A stretch of DNA of 64,000 bases from Elusimicrobia bacterium GWA2_56_46 (GCA_001799575.1 MGTT01000026.1:55205-119204); one strand, 5' to 3'; shown: positions 15,906 to 25,689, counted from the first letter of the stretch. The notes: generated by a model from the letters alone, not told the origin. A program made the numbers and translations.

Positions 15906-18365
15906 ATGGGCGGTATATTCTTCGCGCTGCGCTTTTTCCCTTTTGTCCTGGTTTTGGCCGGGAGTTCGCTCTTTTGCGCGGACGTCTCCGCGGATCAGGG
16001 CAACACCGGTGCCGCTATAACGGGGCGCCCGGCGTTGCCTCTTCCGCCGCGGCCTGCCGCCGGAGTCCCAGTCCCCGCGGAAGCGGAGCCGCGGCCGCCC
16101 AGGGCGGGCGGAGATTACGTGACTTTCAGGGACAATGTCCGCGACCATCCGGATATTTCGGCCCTGGCGCTTATCAGCCTGCTCGGCAGGCTTCCCCCAG
16201 ACAGGACGGACGTATTCGTCACCCGGCATTATTCCAGGATCGCGGAGCTGGTGGTGCGGCTGGATGAGGCGTCCGGCGCCGGCGGGCTTCCCCCGGAATC
16301 CTACGCGGCCATTACTTCCGGCCTTTCCCGTTTCCAGATAAACACCAAAGGCGCGGCCGCGGCCGGAAAAAACAATCCGCTTGATGAGGTCATAAATCTC
16401 CACCGGACGCGCAAATCCGAAGACCGGCGGCAGATGGAAGCCGATGCCGGGGCTTTAAGGAAAAGGTATCCCGGCCATCCCGGCGTGCAGGCCGCGGTCG
16501 CCCAATATTACAGCGACATGAAAAATTACGAGATGGCCGCCAGGACCGCTACCGACGGCCTCGGTCTGGATCCGGGCAACCCCGACCTCTATAAGACCAG
16601 GGCGCTGGCCAGGTCGGCGCTTCAGGATCGCAGGGGAGCCATAGAGGACATCCGGAAGGCCATGGAGATGGATCCCCAGGATGAGTCCGCCAGGATCCTT
16701 TCGGCGCTCGTGAACGGTGTCAGGGAACCGGCCGGCCTGAAAACCATTTCCTCGCTGGATGAACTGAGAGGCACACTGGACCGCTCCGGCGTCCCCGGCG
16801 CGGTGAAGTCCGGCGAGGGAGTCCGGGCCGGAGTTCCGGATGGAACGGACGTTTCCGGCGCGTTGGTAAGCGCCCGGGATCACGCGCGCTACTCCGGCTA
16901 TCTTAAAACAGCTTCTTCAAAAAACCAACTGGGAGATTACGAAGAGGCCGCGAAGTACGCCGGCCTGGCTATTGAGAAGAATCCGGAGGGTCAGGAGGGA
17001 TATCTTGAGCGGGCCAACGCCTATAATTTCCTGGGACGTTACGAAGAAGCCGTGAAAGACACGACCCGGGTGATCGATCGGGATCCCTCCAATGCCCAGG
17101 CCCTGAATATGCGCGCCTGGGCGTTAAACAGGCTGGGAATGGCGAAGGACGCGGAAACCGACGCCGGTAGAGCCATAGGCATTAATCCCGGGTTCGCGGA
17201 CGCCTGGTTCAACCGGGCGCTGGCCTATGAAAAGCAGGGCGATTACAAGCGGATGCTGGAGGATTTCCGCCAGGCCGCCTCGCTTAACGGCGCTTACGGC
17301 GCACGTTTTCAGGATGCCGTGGCGCAATACTCGGATCGTGTCCCCGATTTTTCCTACGGCCCGGCCGGACCGCTCCGGGGCGGCCGCGATACGGGGAGGA
17401 CGCGTTTTCTTGTTTTACTGGGCTTCACCCTGACCGGCGGCCTGCTGGTGGCCATGGGTCTTCTGCATGTCGCGACTTCCGCCGGGGGAGCCGCGGCGGC
17501 TTCCGGGTCAGGAAAGGCTCTTGCGGGAGGGAAACGCACCCACCCTGATACGCTTTCGCCGTCCGTCTTCTATGAGGGCGTCGCCACCGGCAAGTACAAG
17601 ATAGACCGTAAAATAGGCGAGGGGGGGATGGGCGTCGTTTACGAAGCCGTGGATCAGTCGCTGGACAGGAAAGTGGCCATTAAAAAAATGCATGACGAGA
17701 TCAAGTCCAGCGCGCGTGAAAAACAGCGTTTTCTGGACGAGGCCCGCACCGTTGCCCTGCTTCATCATCCGAATATCGTGGGGATCCATACTATTTTCGA
17801 GGAGGGGGACAATATCTATCTGGTCTTCGAACACGTGGCCGGCGTTACGCTGGATATGATGCTGGAGAGGGCGATCCGGCTGCCATTCGGCAAAGCGCGG
17901 AAGATCTTCGAGGAAGCGGCCGGGGCGCTGTCCTACGCGCACTCCAAGGGCGTGGTTCACAGGGATCTGAAGCTGTCTAATATCATGGTCTCTGACGAGG
18001 ACGAGATCAAGATCATGGACTTCGGCCTGGCCGGGCCGGCGGCCCGCGTACCGTCCGGCCGGGAGGTTGTGGGCAGCCCCGCCTATATGCCGCCGGAGCA
18101 GGATCTGGGCCTTTCCACAAAGGAATCCGATATCTACTCGCTCGGCGTCTGCCTCTACGAGACCCTGACCGGCAGCCTGCCGTTCAAGGGCCCTGATTTC
18201 CATTTCCAGAAAGAGCACGGCCTCTACCAGCCCGCCGGCGCCGCCGTTCCCGGCCTGCCCGGCGCCGTGGACGAACTCCTCGCCAGGGCATTGGCGCCGA
18301 ACCCGGCCGACAGGTTCCAGACGGCCGCCGATTTCCGCAAAGCCCTGCTTGATATCTCCGCCTGA
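15906..18365 (+). CDS. Membrane Ser/Thr protein kinase with an N-terminal exported TPR domain
   Basis: 819 residues. A signal peptide or first membrane helix lies at ~5-27 (FFPFVLVLAGSSLFC). TPR-type repeats cover ~160-480 (e.g. AVAQYYSDMKNYEMAARTA, YNFLGRYEEAVKDTTRVI, WFNRALAYEKQGDYKRMLED). A membrane helix sits at ~500-522 (LVLLGFTLTGGLLVAMGLLH). A complete Hanks-type kinase spans ~564-815: GEGGMGVVYEA, VAIKKM, HRDLKLSNIM, DFG, and GSPAYMPPEQ in the activation segment. All catalytic residues are present. Most bacterial kinases of this family have the kinase at the N-terminus; here it is C-terminal and cytoplasmic, with the TPRs outside. It has its own promoter and is followed 10 bp later by another TPR gene, probably a functional partner. 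Confidence 0.88.
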   Translation: MGGIFFALRFFPFVLVLAGSSLFCADVSADQGNTGAAITGRPALPLPPRPAAGVPVPAEAEPRPPRAGGDYVTFRDNVRDHPDISALALISLLGRLPPDRTDVFVTRHYSRIAELVVRLDEASGAGGLPPESYAAITSGLSRFQINTKGAAAAGKNNPLDEVINLHRTRKSEDRRQMEADAGALRKRYPGHPGVQAAVAQYYSDMKNYEMAARTATDGLGLDPGNPDLYKTRALARSALQDRRGAIEDIRKAMEMDPQDESARILSALVNGVREPAGLKTISSLDELRGTLDRSGVPGAVKSGEGVRAGVPDGTDVSGALVSARDHARYSGYLKTASSKNQLGDYEEAAKYAGLAIEKNPEGQEGYLERANAYNFLGRYEEAVKDTTRVIDRDPSNAQALNMRAWALNRLGMAKDAETDAGRAIGINPGFADAWFNRALAYEKQGDYKRMLEDFRQAASLNGAYGARFQDAVAQYSDRVPDFSYGPAGPLRGGRDTGRTRFLVLLGFTLTGGLLVAMGLLHVATSAGGAAAASGSGKALAGGKRTHPDTLSPSVFYEGVATGKYKIDRKIGEGGMGVVYEAVDQSLDRKVAIKKMHDEIKSSAREKQRFLDEARTVALLHHPNIVGIHTIFEEGDNIYLVFEHVAGVTLDMMLERAIRLPFGKARKIFEEAAGALSYAHSKGVVHRDLKLSNIMVSDEDEIKIMDFGLAGPAARVPSGREVVGSPAYMPPEQDLGLSTKESDIYSLGVCLYETLTGSLPFKGPDFHFQKEHGLYQPAGAAVPGLPGAVDELLARALAPNPADRFQTAADFRKALLDISA

Positions 18366-18375
18366 GTAACGTAAA

Positions 18376-19668
18376 ATGAAGAGCATGAGGGAACGACTCT
18401 TTTCCGTCCCGCGCGCGGTGGTCGTCTGTTATCTGGCGTTAGCAGTCTGGGTCTGTCTCGCCGCCCCGGGAGCCGCCGCTCAATCTCCCGCCGTCAGTTC
18501 CCAAACCCTGACCCCTGAACCCCCTGCCTTATCCCCTGCCGCCGTCTCCACTTCCGTTTTTTCCCTCGGCCCCCTGGTGGACGCGAAATACGACCGCGGC
18601 ATAGCCCTTATGTACCGCCTGGAGTTCGACAAGGCCGAGGAACAGTTCAGGGATATTATCCGGGTGGATACCGCCAACCCCGCCGGATATTTCGCGCTGG
18701 CGGCCCTTTCCTGGTGGCGCTATTCCCAGAATTTCGACGTGCAGGCTGATTTCAAGGATCTTGAGGCGGAGTTCATGCGGAACGTGGAGTCCGCTATAAA
18801 GGTCTGCGAAGAACGCCTGGATAAAAAAGAAGCCCTGGATCAGACCTATTTTTTTATGGGCAGCGCTTACGGGCTCAGAGGGCGCTGGTACGCGGTGCAG
18901 CGGCGCTGGTTCAAGGCCTATACCAACGGCAACAAGGGCAGGAAACTGCTGAATAAGGCCGTAAAAATAACCCCGGAATTTTACGACGCTTATCTGGGCC
19001 TGGGCATCTTTGATTATTTCGCCGACACCCTGCCCGGAATACTAAAGATCCCCGCTCTGCTGTTTATAAGCGGCGACAAGGCCCGCGGCATTTCGGAGGT
19101 CCGCCTGGCGCTTGAAAAAGGGCGCTTCTTTTCCACGGAGGCCCGGCTTTTCCTCGTGGAGATCATGACGCGCCACGAGAAAAATTATAAGGCCGCGTTC
19201 GAAGAGCTGGCCGCGCTCAAGGCCGGAGATCCGTCCAATCTTTTCTTCAGGCTGGCGGAGATCCTTACGCTTATCCATGCGCAGGACTGGCGGAAAGCGC
19301 TGGATGAATGCATCAGCTTCCTGGCGGACTATAAAAAAGACCCCTCCCCCGGCATAGCCCAGCAGCTTTCGCTGATCTACCTTTCCGCCGGCGATGCTTA
19401 TCTGGGCCTGAACAAGCCGCTGGAGGCCGCCGCCTGGTTTACCGGCGGGACGGCGCAGACGGCCTTCCCCAAGAAAGGCTGGGTGACTTACTGCTATCTC
19501 AGGCGCGGCCAGGCCATGGATCTGCTGGGCAAGAGGGAGGAAGCCGTCATGGATTACAGAACGGTTCTGGCGCGCGATAACTTCTGGGATTCCCGGAAAT
19601 ACGCCGGCCTCGCCCTCAAAAAGGCCCCCGATTTCAGCGAGGTTTCCCGCCAGTTGACGGAAGACTGA
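18376..19668 (+). CDS. Secreted TPR protein
   Basis: 430 residues. A signal peptide (AVVVCYLALAVWVCLAAPGAAA) is followed by a short Pro-rich stretch encoded by heptamer-like repeats, then TPR repeats: YDRGIALMYRLEFDKAEEQF, NPAGYFALAALSWWRYSQ, AYGLRGRWYAVQRRWFKAY, FYDAYLGLGIFDYFADTLPG and AGDAYLGLNKPLEAAAWF. It resembles the Iml2/TPR39-type bacterial TPR proteins. It probably acts as a periplasmic scaffold, perhaps with the exported TPR domain of the kinase 10 bp upstream; the partnership is inferred from operon position only. Confidence 0.8.
   Translation: MKSMRERLFSVPRAVVVCYLALAVWVCLAAPGAAAQSPAVSSQTLTPEPPALSPAAVSTSVFSLGPLVDAKYDRGIALMYRLEFDKAEEQFRDIIRVDTANPAGYFALAALSWWRYSQNFDVQADFKDLEAEFMRNVESAIKVCEERLDKKEALDQTYFFMGSAYGLRGRWYAVQRRWFKAYTNGNKGRKLLNKAVKITPEFYDAYLGLGIFDYFADTLPGILKIPALLFISGDKARGISEVRLALEKGRFFSTEARLFLVEIMTRHEKNYKAAFEELAALKAGDPSNLFFRLAEILTLIHAQDWRKALDECISFLADYKKDPSPGIAQQLSLIYLSAGDAYLGLNKPLEAAAWFTGGTAQTAFPKKGWVTYCYLRRGQAMDLLGKREEAVMDYRTVLARDNFWDSRKYAGLALKKAPDFSEVSRQLTED
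18506..18540. repeat. Heptamer-like repeat inside the TPR gene (CCCTGAC type)
   Basis: Period-7 units CCCTGAC, CCCTGAA, CCCCCTG, CCTTATC, CCCTGCC just after the signal-peptide codons; they encode the Pro-rich linker of the mature protein. Confidence 0.55.
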
Positions 19669-19688
19669 CCGAAAAATACGGAAATCCG

Positions 19689-19708
19689 GCCAAAACCGGC
19701 TTTTTGGC
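19689..19708 (+). terminator. Possible terminator after the kinase/TPR pair
   Basis: Stem GCCAAAA / TTTTGGC with a 6-nt loop, 21 bp after the TPR gene stop. Moderate stability and no long T-run. Confidence 0.4.
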
Positions 19709-19843
19709 GTATTTTCATATTTTAACGATTTCTTCGGAATTTCTTCGGGATTGTCCATAGCCGGTGTGCTACAATATATATAATAATGGGGTATAGTCGT
19801 TGTGTCCCAGGGGCGGGGATTACTTTGGTGTCGGGGTGAATTT

Positions 19844-22462
19844 ATGCGATATGGGGATAAAACTCCGTTTCCCAGCCGTTCGAAGGCCAGAGGTCTTTGT
19901 CACGGGATATGCGCAGGTATCGCGTTTTTGGTGGCGGCGCGCCCGGTATACGCCGTTGAATTCGAAGTGATAGACAAACTGGTCGCGAACGGAGCGACCA
20001 CCCTTTTCAGTTCTGCCACTATTTTGGTTCCCGTTACGCAGTCCGCCAGCCTCTGGGCCTCCACTTCCACGGTAACTCCACACTTATTCGTTTCCACCGC
20101 CGGCAATGTAGGCCTGGGTACGTCCGTTCCCGGCGCGAAGCTGGAAGTAGCCGGCCAGGTAAAGATAACCGGCGGCGCGCCAGGAGCCGGCAAAGTGCTG
20201 ACCTCGGACGCGGCCGGCCTCGCCGCCTGGGGGATCTCCGTGGGCGATAATTTAGGCAATCATGTGGCAACCATCACGCTGAACATGGACGGCAACAGTA
20301 TCGTGAACGCGGCATCGGCCGCGTTCACGGGCGGCATAACGGCGTCATCGTTCACTGCGACCGGCGCGGGGCTTATAGCCGCGCAACTGCGGCTGACCGA
20401 TAATGTGCTGGTGTCGTCGGCCCCCGGGATCCAGTACGGCGGGGTGTACGTGTCCACGCATATCTATACTCCCGGCAATATCTACGCCGGCAAATTTTAC
20501 GGCGACGGCTCAAGCATTACCGGCCTCGCCGCGCGGACCTATGTCACGGCGACGCTGCCTGTAACGCAGAACAATTATGTCCAGATAGGGAATTTCACCG
20601 TGGCGAACGGCGCCCACAACCTTTACGTTTCAATAACCGTTTCCGACGCCGGCTTCTCGGTGGCCAAGCAGTATTCGCTGCCGATCTATAACGACATGAC
20701 CGGCGGCTCCTGGCGCGACGCCCTGCCTGTTTCCAATACCGGCCCCGACGGCGGCAACGATTTCGTTCTTGAGGTGAATGTCAATTCTACCGTGGTTTTC
20801 CTGCGCCTGCGCAGGACGTCCGGTTCCACCGCCGGTACGGCGATGGTGGGCATCGAGACGGTAGGCCCTTCCGGGGACATCTTTACGCCCGCTTCCGGCA
20901 CAGGCGCTTCCGTGCCCAACCAGCTTCTGGCGGTCACGGCTCTTACCCAGCTCGGCGGCAAGGTTGGCATAAGCACCGGGACGCCCGAGGCGCGGCTTGA
21001 CGTGCTGTCCGCGGGCTCCGCGCAGACCGATATGGCGCAGATCTGGCGCAACTCCGCCGGAACCGTGGTGTCCTCGGTCAGCGCCACTGGCGTGATAATG
21101 GCCACCCGGTTCGTGGGCAACGGTTCCGGCCTGACCGGCGTAAGCGGCAGCGACAACCTGGGCAATCACATCGCCACTCAGAATCTTGATATGTCCACTT
21201 TCAGCATTGTGAACATAAGTTCCATAAGCTACGCCTCAAACGTGTTCATATCCTCCGCCGCCAAAGCGCAGAACGGCGGCCTGTATATTTCGAGCCATGT
21301 TTATATAGCCGGGCAGGTGCAGATAGCCGGCGGCGTGCCCGGGGCCGGAAAACTCCTCACTTCGGACGCCAACGGCCTTGCTGTCTGGTCCAACGCGGGC
21401 TCCCTGGGCGATGATCTGGGCTCGCATCTGGCGACAACCACTTTAAATATGGCCGGTTTCCCGGTTGTAGGTGTTTCAAGCATAAGCGCCTCCGGCATTT
21501 ATATAAGCACCTACGGCGAGGTTCAGACCGCCGGGGTCGGCAGGGGTACTGTGGCCGGCAATGCGCGTGGGGCGGGAGCGGTAGATCTCCAGGTCAACCG
21601 CAGCAACGTCACTGAGGTCGCAAGCGGGGCCTACTCCGTTATAAGCGGCGGCCAGCAGAATACCGGTTCCGGTTTGTACGCCGTGATTGCGGGAGGTTCC
21701 CAAAACACCGCGATAGACCAATACTCGACCGTTGGCGGCGGAGTTGGCAACAGCGCTTTAGGCGACACCTCCACCGTTCCGGGCGGACGGCAGAACAACG
21801 CCGCCGGGGCCTATTCGTTCGCCGCCGGTTTTGCCTCCACTTCTACGTCGGCCGGCGCGTTTACCTGGTCCGATTCGCAGGGCGTTGGAGTCAATAATAA
21901 CGTCCAGGATCGCGCCTGGTTCAAGACCCGCGGCGGTTTCCTGGTCACCGGCAGCACGAATCCTTACATGAGCGGCACGCTTGACCGCGGCGTGTTCATA
22001 ACCGGCGACGGCCTTGTGGGTATTTCCACCGATATGCCGCGCGCCGCGCTGGACATAGTTTCCACCGGCACCCTGATCACCCAGTACGCGCAGATCTGGC
22101 GCAATTCCGACGGCGCGGTAGTGGCGTCCATGACGGCCACGGGCGTGCTCTATCCTCCGCAGACGGCGGCCGGCGGGGGCGGCGACAATCTTGGCGACCA
22201 TATCGCCACCATGGCGCTTGATATGACCAACCATCAGATAATGAATGTGTCTTCCATGACCATCACCGGAAGCGATTTCTCCGTAGGCGCGTCCACTTTT
22301 GTCGTAGTTGGCGGTAACGTCGGCATCGGGACTTTGTCCCCCGGGGCCAAGCTGGACGTTCAGGGCGGGCTCATAAAGGCTTCCGGCGGCCTGGTGATAG
22401 AAACAAGAGCCGCCGATCCAGGCACGCCCGTGACCGGCCAGATCTGGGTCGTAGTCCCGTAA
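19844..22462 (+). CDS. Large secreted fibre-like protein with YadA-head-like and tail-fibre-like repeats
   Basis: 872 residues from the ATG at 19844 (preceded by GGGGTGA); an ATG at 19802 gives a poorer N-terminus. A signal sequence lies around residues 15-36 (GICAGIAFLVAARPVYA). The body contains tail-fibre-type blocks occurring about three times (KLEVAGQVKITGG, GAGKVLTSDAAGLAAW, DNLGNHIATQNLDM). One region of YadA/trimeric-adhesin head repeats follows (SVISGGQQNTGSGLYAVIAG, then STVGGGVGNSALGDTSTV). The C-terminus (ADPGTPVTGQIWVVVP) is not a YadA membrane anchor, so surface attachment must work another way. Probably a trimeric adhesin or fibre. The neighbour downstream is another large surface protein. 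Confidence 0.78.
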   Translation: MRYGDKTPFPSRSKARGLCHGICAGIAFLVAARPVYAVEFEVIDKLVANGATTLFSSATILVPVTQSASLWASTSTVTPHLFVSTAGNVGLGTSVPGAKLEVAGQVKITGGAPGAGKVLTSDAAGLAAWGISVGDNLGNHVATITLNMDGNSIVNAASAAFTGGITASSFTATGAGLIAAQLRLTDNVLVSSAPGIQYGGVYVSTHIYTPGNIYAGKFYGDGSSITGLAARTYVTATLPVTQNNYVQIGNFTVANGAHNLYVSITVSDAGFSVAKQYSLPIYNDMTGGSWRDALPVSNTGPDGGNDFVLEVNVNSTVVFLRLRRTSGSTAGTAMVGIETVGPSGDIFTPASGTGASVPNQLLAVTALTQLGGKVGISTGTPEARLDVLSAGSAQTDMAQIWRNSAGTVVSSVSATGVIMATRFVGNGSGLTGVSGSDNLGNHIATQNLDMSTFSIVNISSISYASNVFISSAAKAQNGGLYISSHVYIAGQVQIAGGVPGAGKLLTSDANGLAVWSNAGSLGDDLGSHLATTTLNMAGFPVVGVSSISASGIYISTYGEVQTAGVGRGTVAGNARGAGAVDLQVNRSNVTEVASGAYSVISGGQQNTGSGLYAVIAGGSQNTAIDQYSTVGGGVGNSALGDTSTVPGGRQNNAAGAYSFAAGFASTSTSAGAFTWSDSQGVGVNNNVQDRAWFKTRGGFLVTGSTNPYMSGTLDRGVFITGDGLVGISTDMPRAALDIVSTGTLITQYAQIWRNSDGAVVASMTATGVLYPPQTAAGGGGDNLGDHIATMALDMTNHQIMNVSSMTITGSDFSVGASTFVVVGGNVGIGTLSPGAKLDVQGGLIKASGGLVIETRAADPGTPVTGQIWVVVP

Positions 22463-22466
22463 CCCT

Positions 22467-22488
22467 AAAAAGGTAACAGGTACCTTTT
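22467..22488. repeat. REP-like palindrome (GGTAACAGGTACC type)
   Basis: Imperfect palindrome with arms AAAAGGTA / TACCTTTT between the fibre gene and the beta-helix gene. Same sequence or its reverse complement at 25633, 25666 and 28799. Confidence 0.75.
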
Positions 22489-22517
22489 CGCTCTCCGAAA
22501 TGAGTAGAGGCGGTTTT

Positions 22518-25500
22518 GTGAAGAAGATGCGATTTTACGGATGGATCGCGGCGCTCGCGCTATTTTGCCTGCCCCGGCCGGCCGCCGCCGCCGTCACCCT
22601 GACGGTCAAGGCGAGCGGCGGAGCGACGTACACCACTATCCAGGCCGCAGTGAACGATGTCCCAGGCAGCCTGTCCGACGACTACTACATCCTGGTCCAG
22701 GATACCTGGACATACAACGAAAGCGTCACGGTGCAGGGAAAGGCCACAAACGGCTACCGCATCGTTATCTCAAGCGACGGCGCGCTCACCGACAGGCCTT
22801 TTGTTTCAACCACGACCGCCAACGCGTTCACCATAAAGAACTCTTCCGTTACCATTAACGGCTTCAGGGTAACCAATACCGGCACCTATGCCGTTTATGT
22901 CTCGTCGCTCGATTTCAGCCTCACCAATTCCAGCGTTACGGCCGGAACCTACGGCGTTTATGTCGTGCCGTCGGCGTCCGGGGGGTCGGTGTTCGTGTCG
23001 TCGAACGCGCTGTCTGGCGCCGGCACCGGCGGCTACGGTTTTTATTTGAACGGCGGCGGCACCGCCAACAGCGTCACCGTGTCGTCGAACGCTGTTTCCA
23101 CCGCCAATGGCGTTTATATCGCCAGCAACGGTAACGGCGCGGTGGTGGTGTCCGGTAATGTGATAATTACGCCTGTGAATGCTACGCGCTACGGTATCAA
23201 TCTGAATTACCTCTACAACGGCGCCACGGTTCAGTATAACGATATCCGCTTCACCGCGGCCGCCGCCGGCTATAATTTTTACGGTATATATCCCACTTAC
23301 GTCTTCCGTGCTGCCATCCACCACAACACGATCAACGCGCCGGTTCCCACCAATAACCCGCTGTTTAAAGGCATTTACCTGGTCAGTTCGCCGGACAGCG
23401 ACATAACGTTTAATGACATCTCGGCCAATCCGGGTTCGGGCCAATCGTCCTGGCTCTATTTTTCCGGAACCACGGTGTTCTCGACCGGGACGTATATAGC
23501 GCATAATATCCTGTCGGCGCTGGGCACGAACACTACCGGGCTCTATTTCGTGGATGCGAGCCAGACGGCGGGTACGGTGTCCAATTATAACGACCTGTTC
23601 GGTTTCAAGCAAACCGGCGTCATCGCCGCCGTTAAATACGCGGCGCTTTCCAATTGGCAGGGCGCCGGTTATGACGCGCAGTCGGTGTCGCTGGATCCGC
23701 TGTGGGTGTCTACTACGACCGCGACGCCCGATTTTCATCTGAAGTCGCCGGCGGGCCGGTATTCTAACGGTTCCTGGGTGACGACGGACACGTCCACCTC
23801 GTCCGTTATAGACAGGGGCGATCCGACTTGGGATTATTCGCTGGAGCCGACGCCCAACGGCGGGCGCGTTAATATGGGCCGGTACGGTAACACGCCTGAG
23901 GCGTCGAAGTCGCCGAGTTCCGGCAGCGTGGCCATCCTTGAAACCGGGGAATGGTACCCGACGTTATCGCAGGCGCTTACCTCGCTTTCGACTAACACCA
24001 TTACAGGCGACCGTACCGTTGAGATCTCGGCCGGCACATATCTTGAATCGGCCTCGCCGTTACAGACCATAGAAACGAACAGCTATACGCTTACGATACG
24101 CAACGCTTCTGGCGTGAACAATGTGGTGTTTGACGGCGCGCTGTTCGCCAGAACGATCGGTCTGGATCTGAAGCTTACGGACACGTCGACGGCGGTGGTT
24201 TCGGGCATAACGTTTAAGAATTACACGACCTACGGTATTAAGGTGACCAATGGCAGCAGCGTGACCATAGATTCTGTGACAGTCAGTAATTCTGGTACGG
24301 CTTGTATATACGAGGCCGGTGTAAAGAACAGTTTTGATGTCGTCCGGTCAAGCGCCGCCGGCTGCACCTATGCAGTACAGGCCGCGCCGTCGGTGTCGGG
24401 CGGCTCGGTGTTTGTATCGTCTAACGCGCTGTCGTCCACGAACTACGGATTTTATTTAAACGGGAGCTATGCCAACAGCGTGACCGTTTCCTCGAATACT
24501 ATCTATAACGCGAACGGCGTTTCGATCAATAATAACCAGGGTAACACAGTGGTGTCTGGTAACCTTATAAAGGTGCCGGTGACTACGACGCGTTACGGCA
24601 TCTATCTGCAAAACCTGTCCAACGGCGCCACCGTGCAGTACAACGATATCCGCTTCACGGCCGGTGCCGCAGCCTCTGTTTTTGGCATGTATTTACAGAG
24701 CGTTTATCATCCCGCCATCCACCATAACACGATCAATTCGCCGGATCCGACGTACAGTATATACTTTAACGGCGTTTATCTGGTCAGCTCGCCGGACGCG
24801 GATATCATGTTTAACGATGTTTCGGCCAATCCGGGGAACAATTATTATTCGGCGTGGCTGACGTTCAGCGGGGCCACGGTGTATTCCACGGGGGCGTATA
24901 TAGCGCATAATATCCTGTCCGCGCTGGGCACGAACACTACCGGGCTCTATTTCGTGGATGCGAGCCAGACGGCGGGTACGGTGTCCAATTATAACGACCT
25001 GTTCGGTTTCAAGCAAACCGGCGTCATCGCCGCCGTTAAATACGCGGCGCTTTCCAATTGGCAGGGCGCCGGTTATGACGCGCAGTCGGTGTCGCTGGAT
25101 CCGCTGTGGGTGTCTACTACGACCGCGACGCCCGATTTTCATCTGAAGTCGCCGGCGGGCCGGTATTCTAACGGTTCCTGGGTGACGACGGACACGTCCA
25201 CCTCGTCCGTTATAGACAAAGGGGATCCGACTCAGGCTTATTCACGGGAGCCGCAGCCTAATGGGTGCCGGGTGAATATGGGTAGGTACGGCAATACCGC
25301 TGAAGCGTCAAAATCCACCAGTACTATCGGCGGCATAGCGGCTTGCGGTCTCAAGTATTATGACGGTACACAGATAGTGACTTTGGCCTGCGAAAGCGCC
25401 TGCGACGCGCCGACTTCCAAGTTGAGATTCTTTAAGGAGGGCGTGATCTACGGCCTGCCGCTGGTGGATATAGCCGATCCCAACGCCTCCACGCTAAGGA

Positions 25501-25544
25501 TAAACGTTCCCGCCGGCATAAAAGCCATCCGTAAGTTCCCGTAA
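22518..25544 (+). CDS. Secreted right-handed beta-helix protein with an internal duplication
   Basis: About 1,008 residues. I favour the GTG at 22518, since AGAGGCGG lies 5-6 nt upstream; an in-frame ATG at 22500 is the alternative. Signal peptide FYGWIAALALFCLPRPAAAA. The rest is NosD/pectate-lyase-like parallel beta-helix: many short N/S/G/T-rich rungs such as NSVTVSSNAVS, NGATVQYNDIRF and AAIHHNTINAP. Two modules offset by 1,404 bp repeat the same architecture. The C-terminus (CDAPTSKLRFFKEGVIYG ... VPAGIKAIRKFP) is a separate small domain. Likely surface-exposed and possibly glycan-binding; no enzymatic residues could be assigned with confidence. Confidence 0.82.
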   Translation: MKKMRFYGWIAALALFCLPRPAAAAVTLTVKASGGATYTTIQAAVNDVPGSLSDDYYILVQDTWTYNESVTVQGKATNGYRIVISSDGALTDRPFVSTTTANAFTIKNSSVTINGFRVTNTGTYAVYVSSLDFSLTNSSVTAGTYGVYVVPSASGGSVFVSSNALSGAGTGGYGFYLNGGGTANSVTVSSNAVSTANGVYIASNGNGAVVVSGNVIITPVNATRYGINLNYLYNGATVQYNDIRFTAAAAGYNFYGIYPTYVFRAAIHHNTINAPVPTNNPLFKGIYLVSSPDSDITFNDISANPGSGQSSWLYFSGTTVFSTGTYIAHNILSALGTNTTGLYFVDASQTAGTVSNYNDLFGFKQTGVIAAVKYAALSNWQGAGYDAQSVSLDPLWVSTTTATPDFHLKSPAGRYSNGSWVTTDTSTSSVIDRGDPTWDYSLEPTPNGGRVNMGRYGNTPEASKSPSSGSVAILETGEWYPTLSQALTSLSTNTITGDRTVEISAGTYLESASPLQTIETNSYTLTIRNASGVNNVVFDGALFARTIGLDLKLTDTSTAVVSGITFKNYTTYGIKVTNGSSVTIDSVTVSNSGTACIYEAGVKNSFDVVRSSAAGCTYAVQAAPSVSGGSVFVSSNALSSTNYGFYLNGSYANSVTVSSNTIYNANGVSINNNQGNTVVSGNLIKVPVTTTRYGIYLQNLSNGATVQYNDIRFTAGAAASVFGMYLQSVYHPAIHHNTINSPDPTYSIYFNGVYLVSSPDADIMFNDVSANPGNNYYSAWLTFSGATVYSTGAYIAHNILSALGTNTTGLYFVDASQTAGTVSNYNDLFGFKQTGVIAAVKYAALSNWQGAGYDAQSVSLDPLWVSTTTATPDFHLKSPAGRYSNGSWVTTDTSTSSVIDKGDPTQAYSREPQPNGCRVNMGRYGNTAEASKSTSTIGGIAACGLKYYDGTQIVTLACESACDAPTSKLRFFKEGVIYGLPLVDIADPNASTLRINVPAGIKAIRKFP
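23491..23814 (+). repeat. 324-bp internal repeat of the beta-helix gene, copy 1
   Basis: Matches 24895-25218 at all but one base by eye (position 23516 versus 24920), while flanking module sequence has diverged clearly. This indicates recent gene conversion or duplication. Confidence 0.85.
24895..25218 (+). repeat. 324-bp internal repeat of the beta-helix gene, copy 2
   Basis: Second copy, offset 1,404 bp (468 codons, in frame) from the first. Confidence 0.85.
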
Positions 25545-25582
25545 GCCCAAAAAGCCGTTGTGTGCGGTATTCGGAAAAACTC

Positions 25583-25612
25583 TTGACACTGAGTAAAATT
25601 ACTCAGTAAAGT
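25583..25612 (+). promoter_or_regulatory. Promoter with embedded palindromic operator
   Basis: TTGACA (25583-25588) and TAAAGT (25607-25612) separated by 18 bp. The spacer is part of a perfect 20-bp palindrome at 25588-25607 (half-site ACTGAGTAA), and an extra half-site GTGAGTAA follows. Downstream is only a 27-codon open frame (25621-25704) made largely of REP-like sequence, then the sigma gene. It could drive the sigma operon under repression, or be left over from a lost gene. Confidence 0.55.
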
Positions 25613-25632
25613 GAGTAATTATGCAGGCTGAG

Positions 25633-25689
25633 AAGGTACCTGTTACCTTTGCGTGCGGAAAGGGGCCAAAGGTAACAGGTACCTTTTGG
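25633..25689. repeat. Inverted pair of REP-like palindromes
   Basis: Two copies of the GGTACCTGTTACC palindrome in opposite orientation, 15 bp apart. They can pair into a ~19-bp stem, a BIME-like arrangement, in the leader of the sigma gene. Confidence 0.75.

Noticed and set aside
19844..22462. Classical YadA-type trimeric autotransporter
   Set aside because: Head-like repeats are present, but the C-terminal membrane anchor is missing, so I call it only fibre-like.
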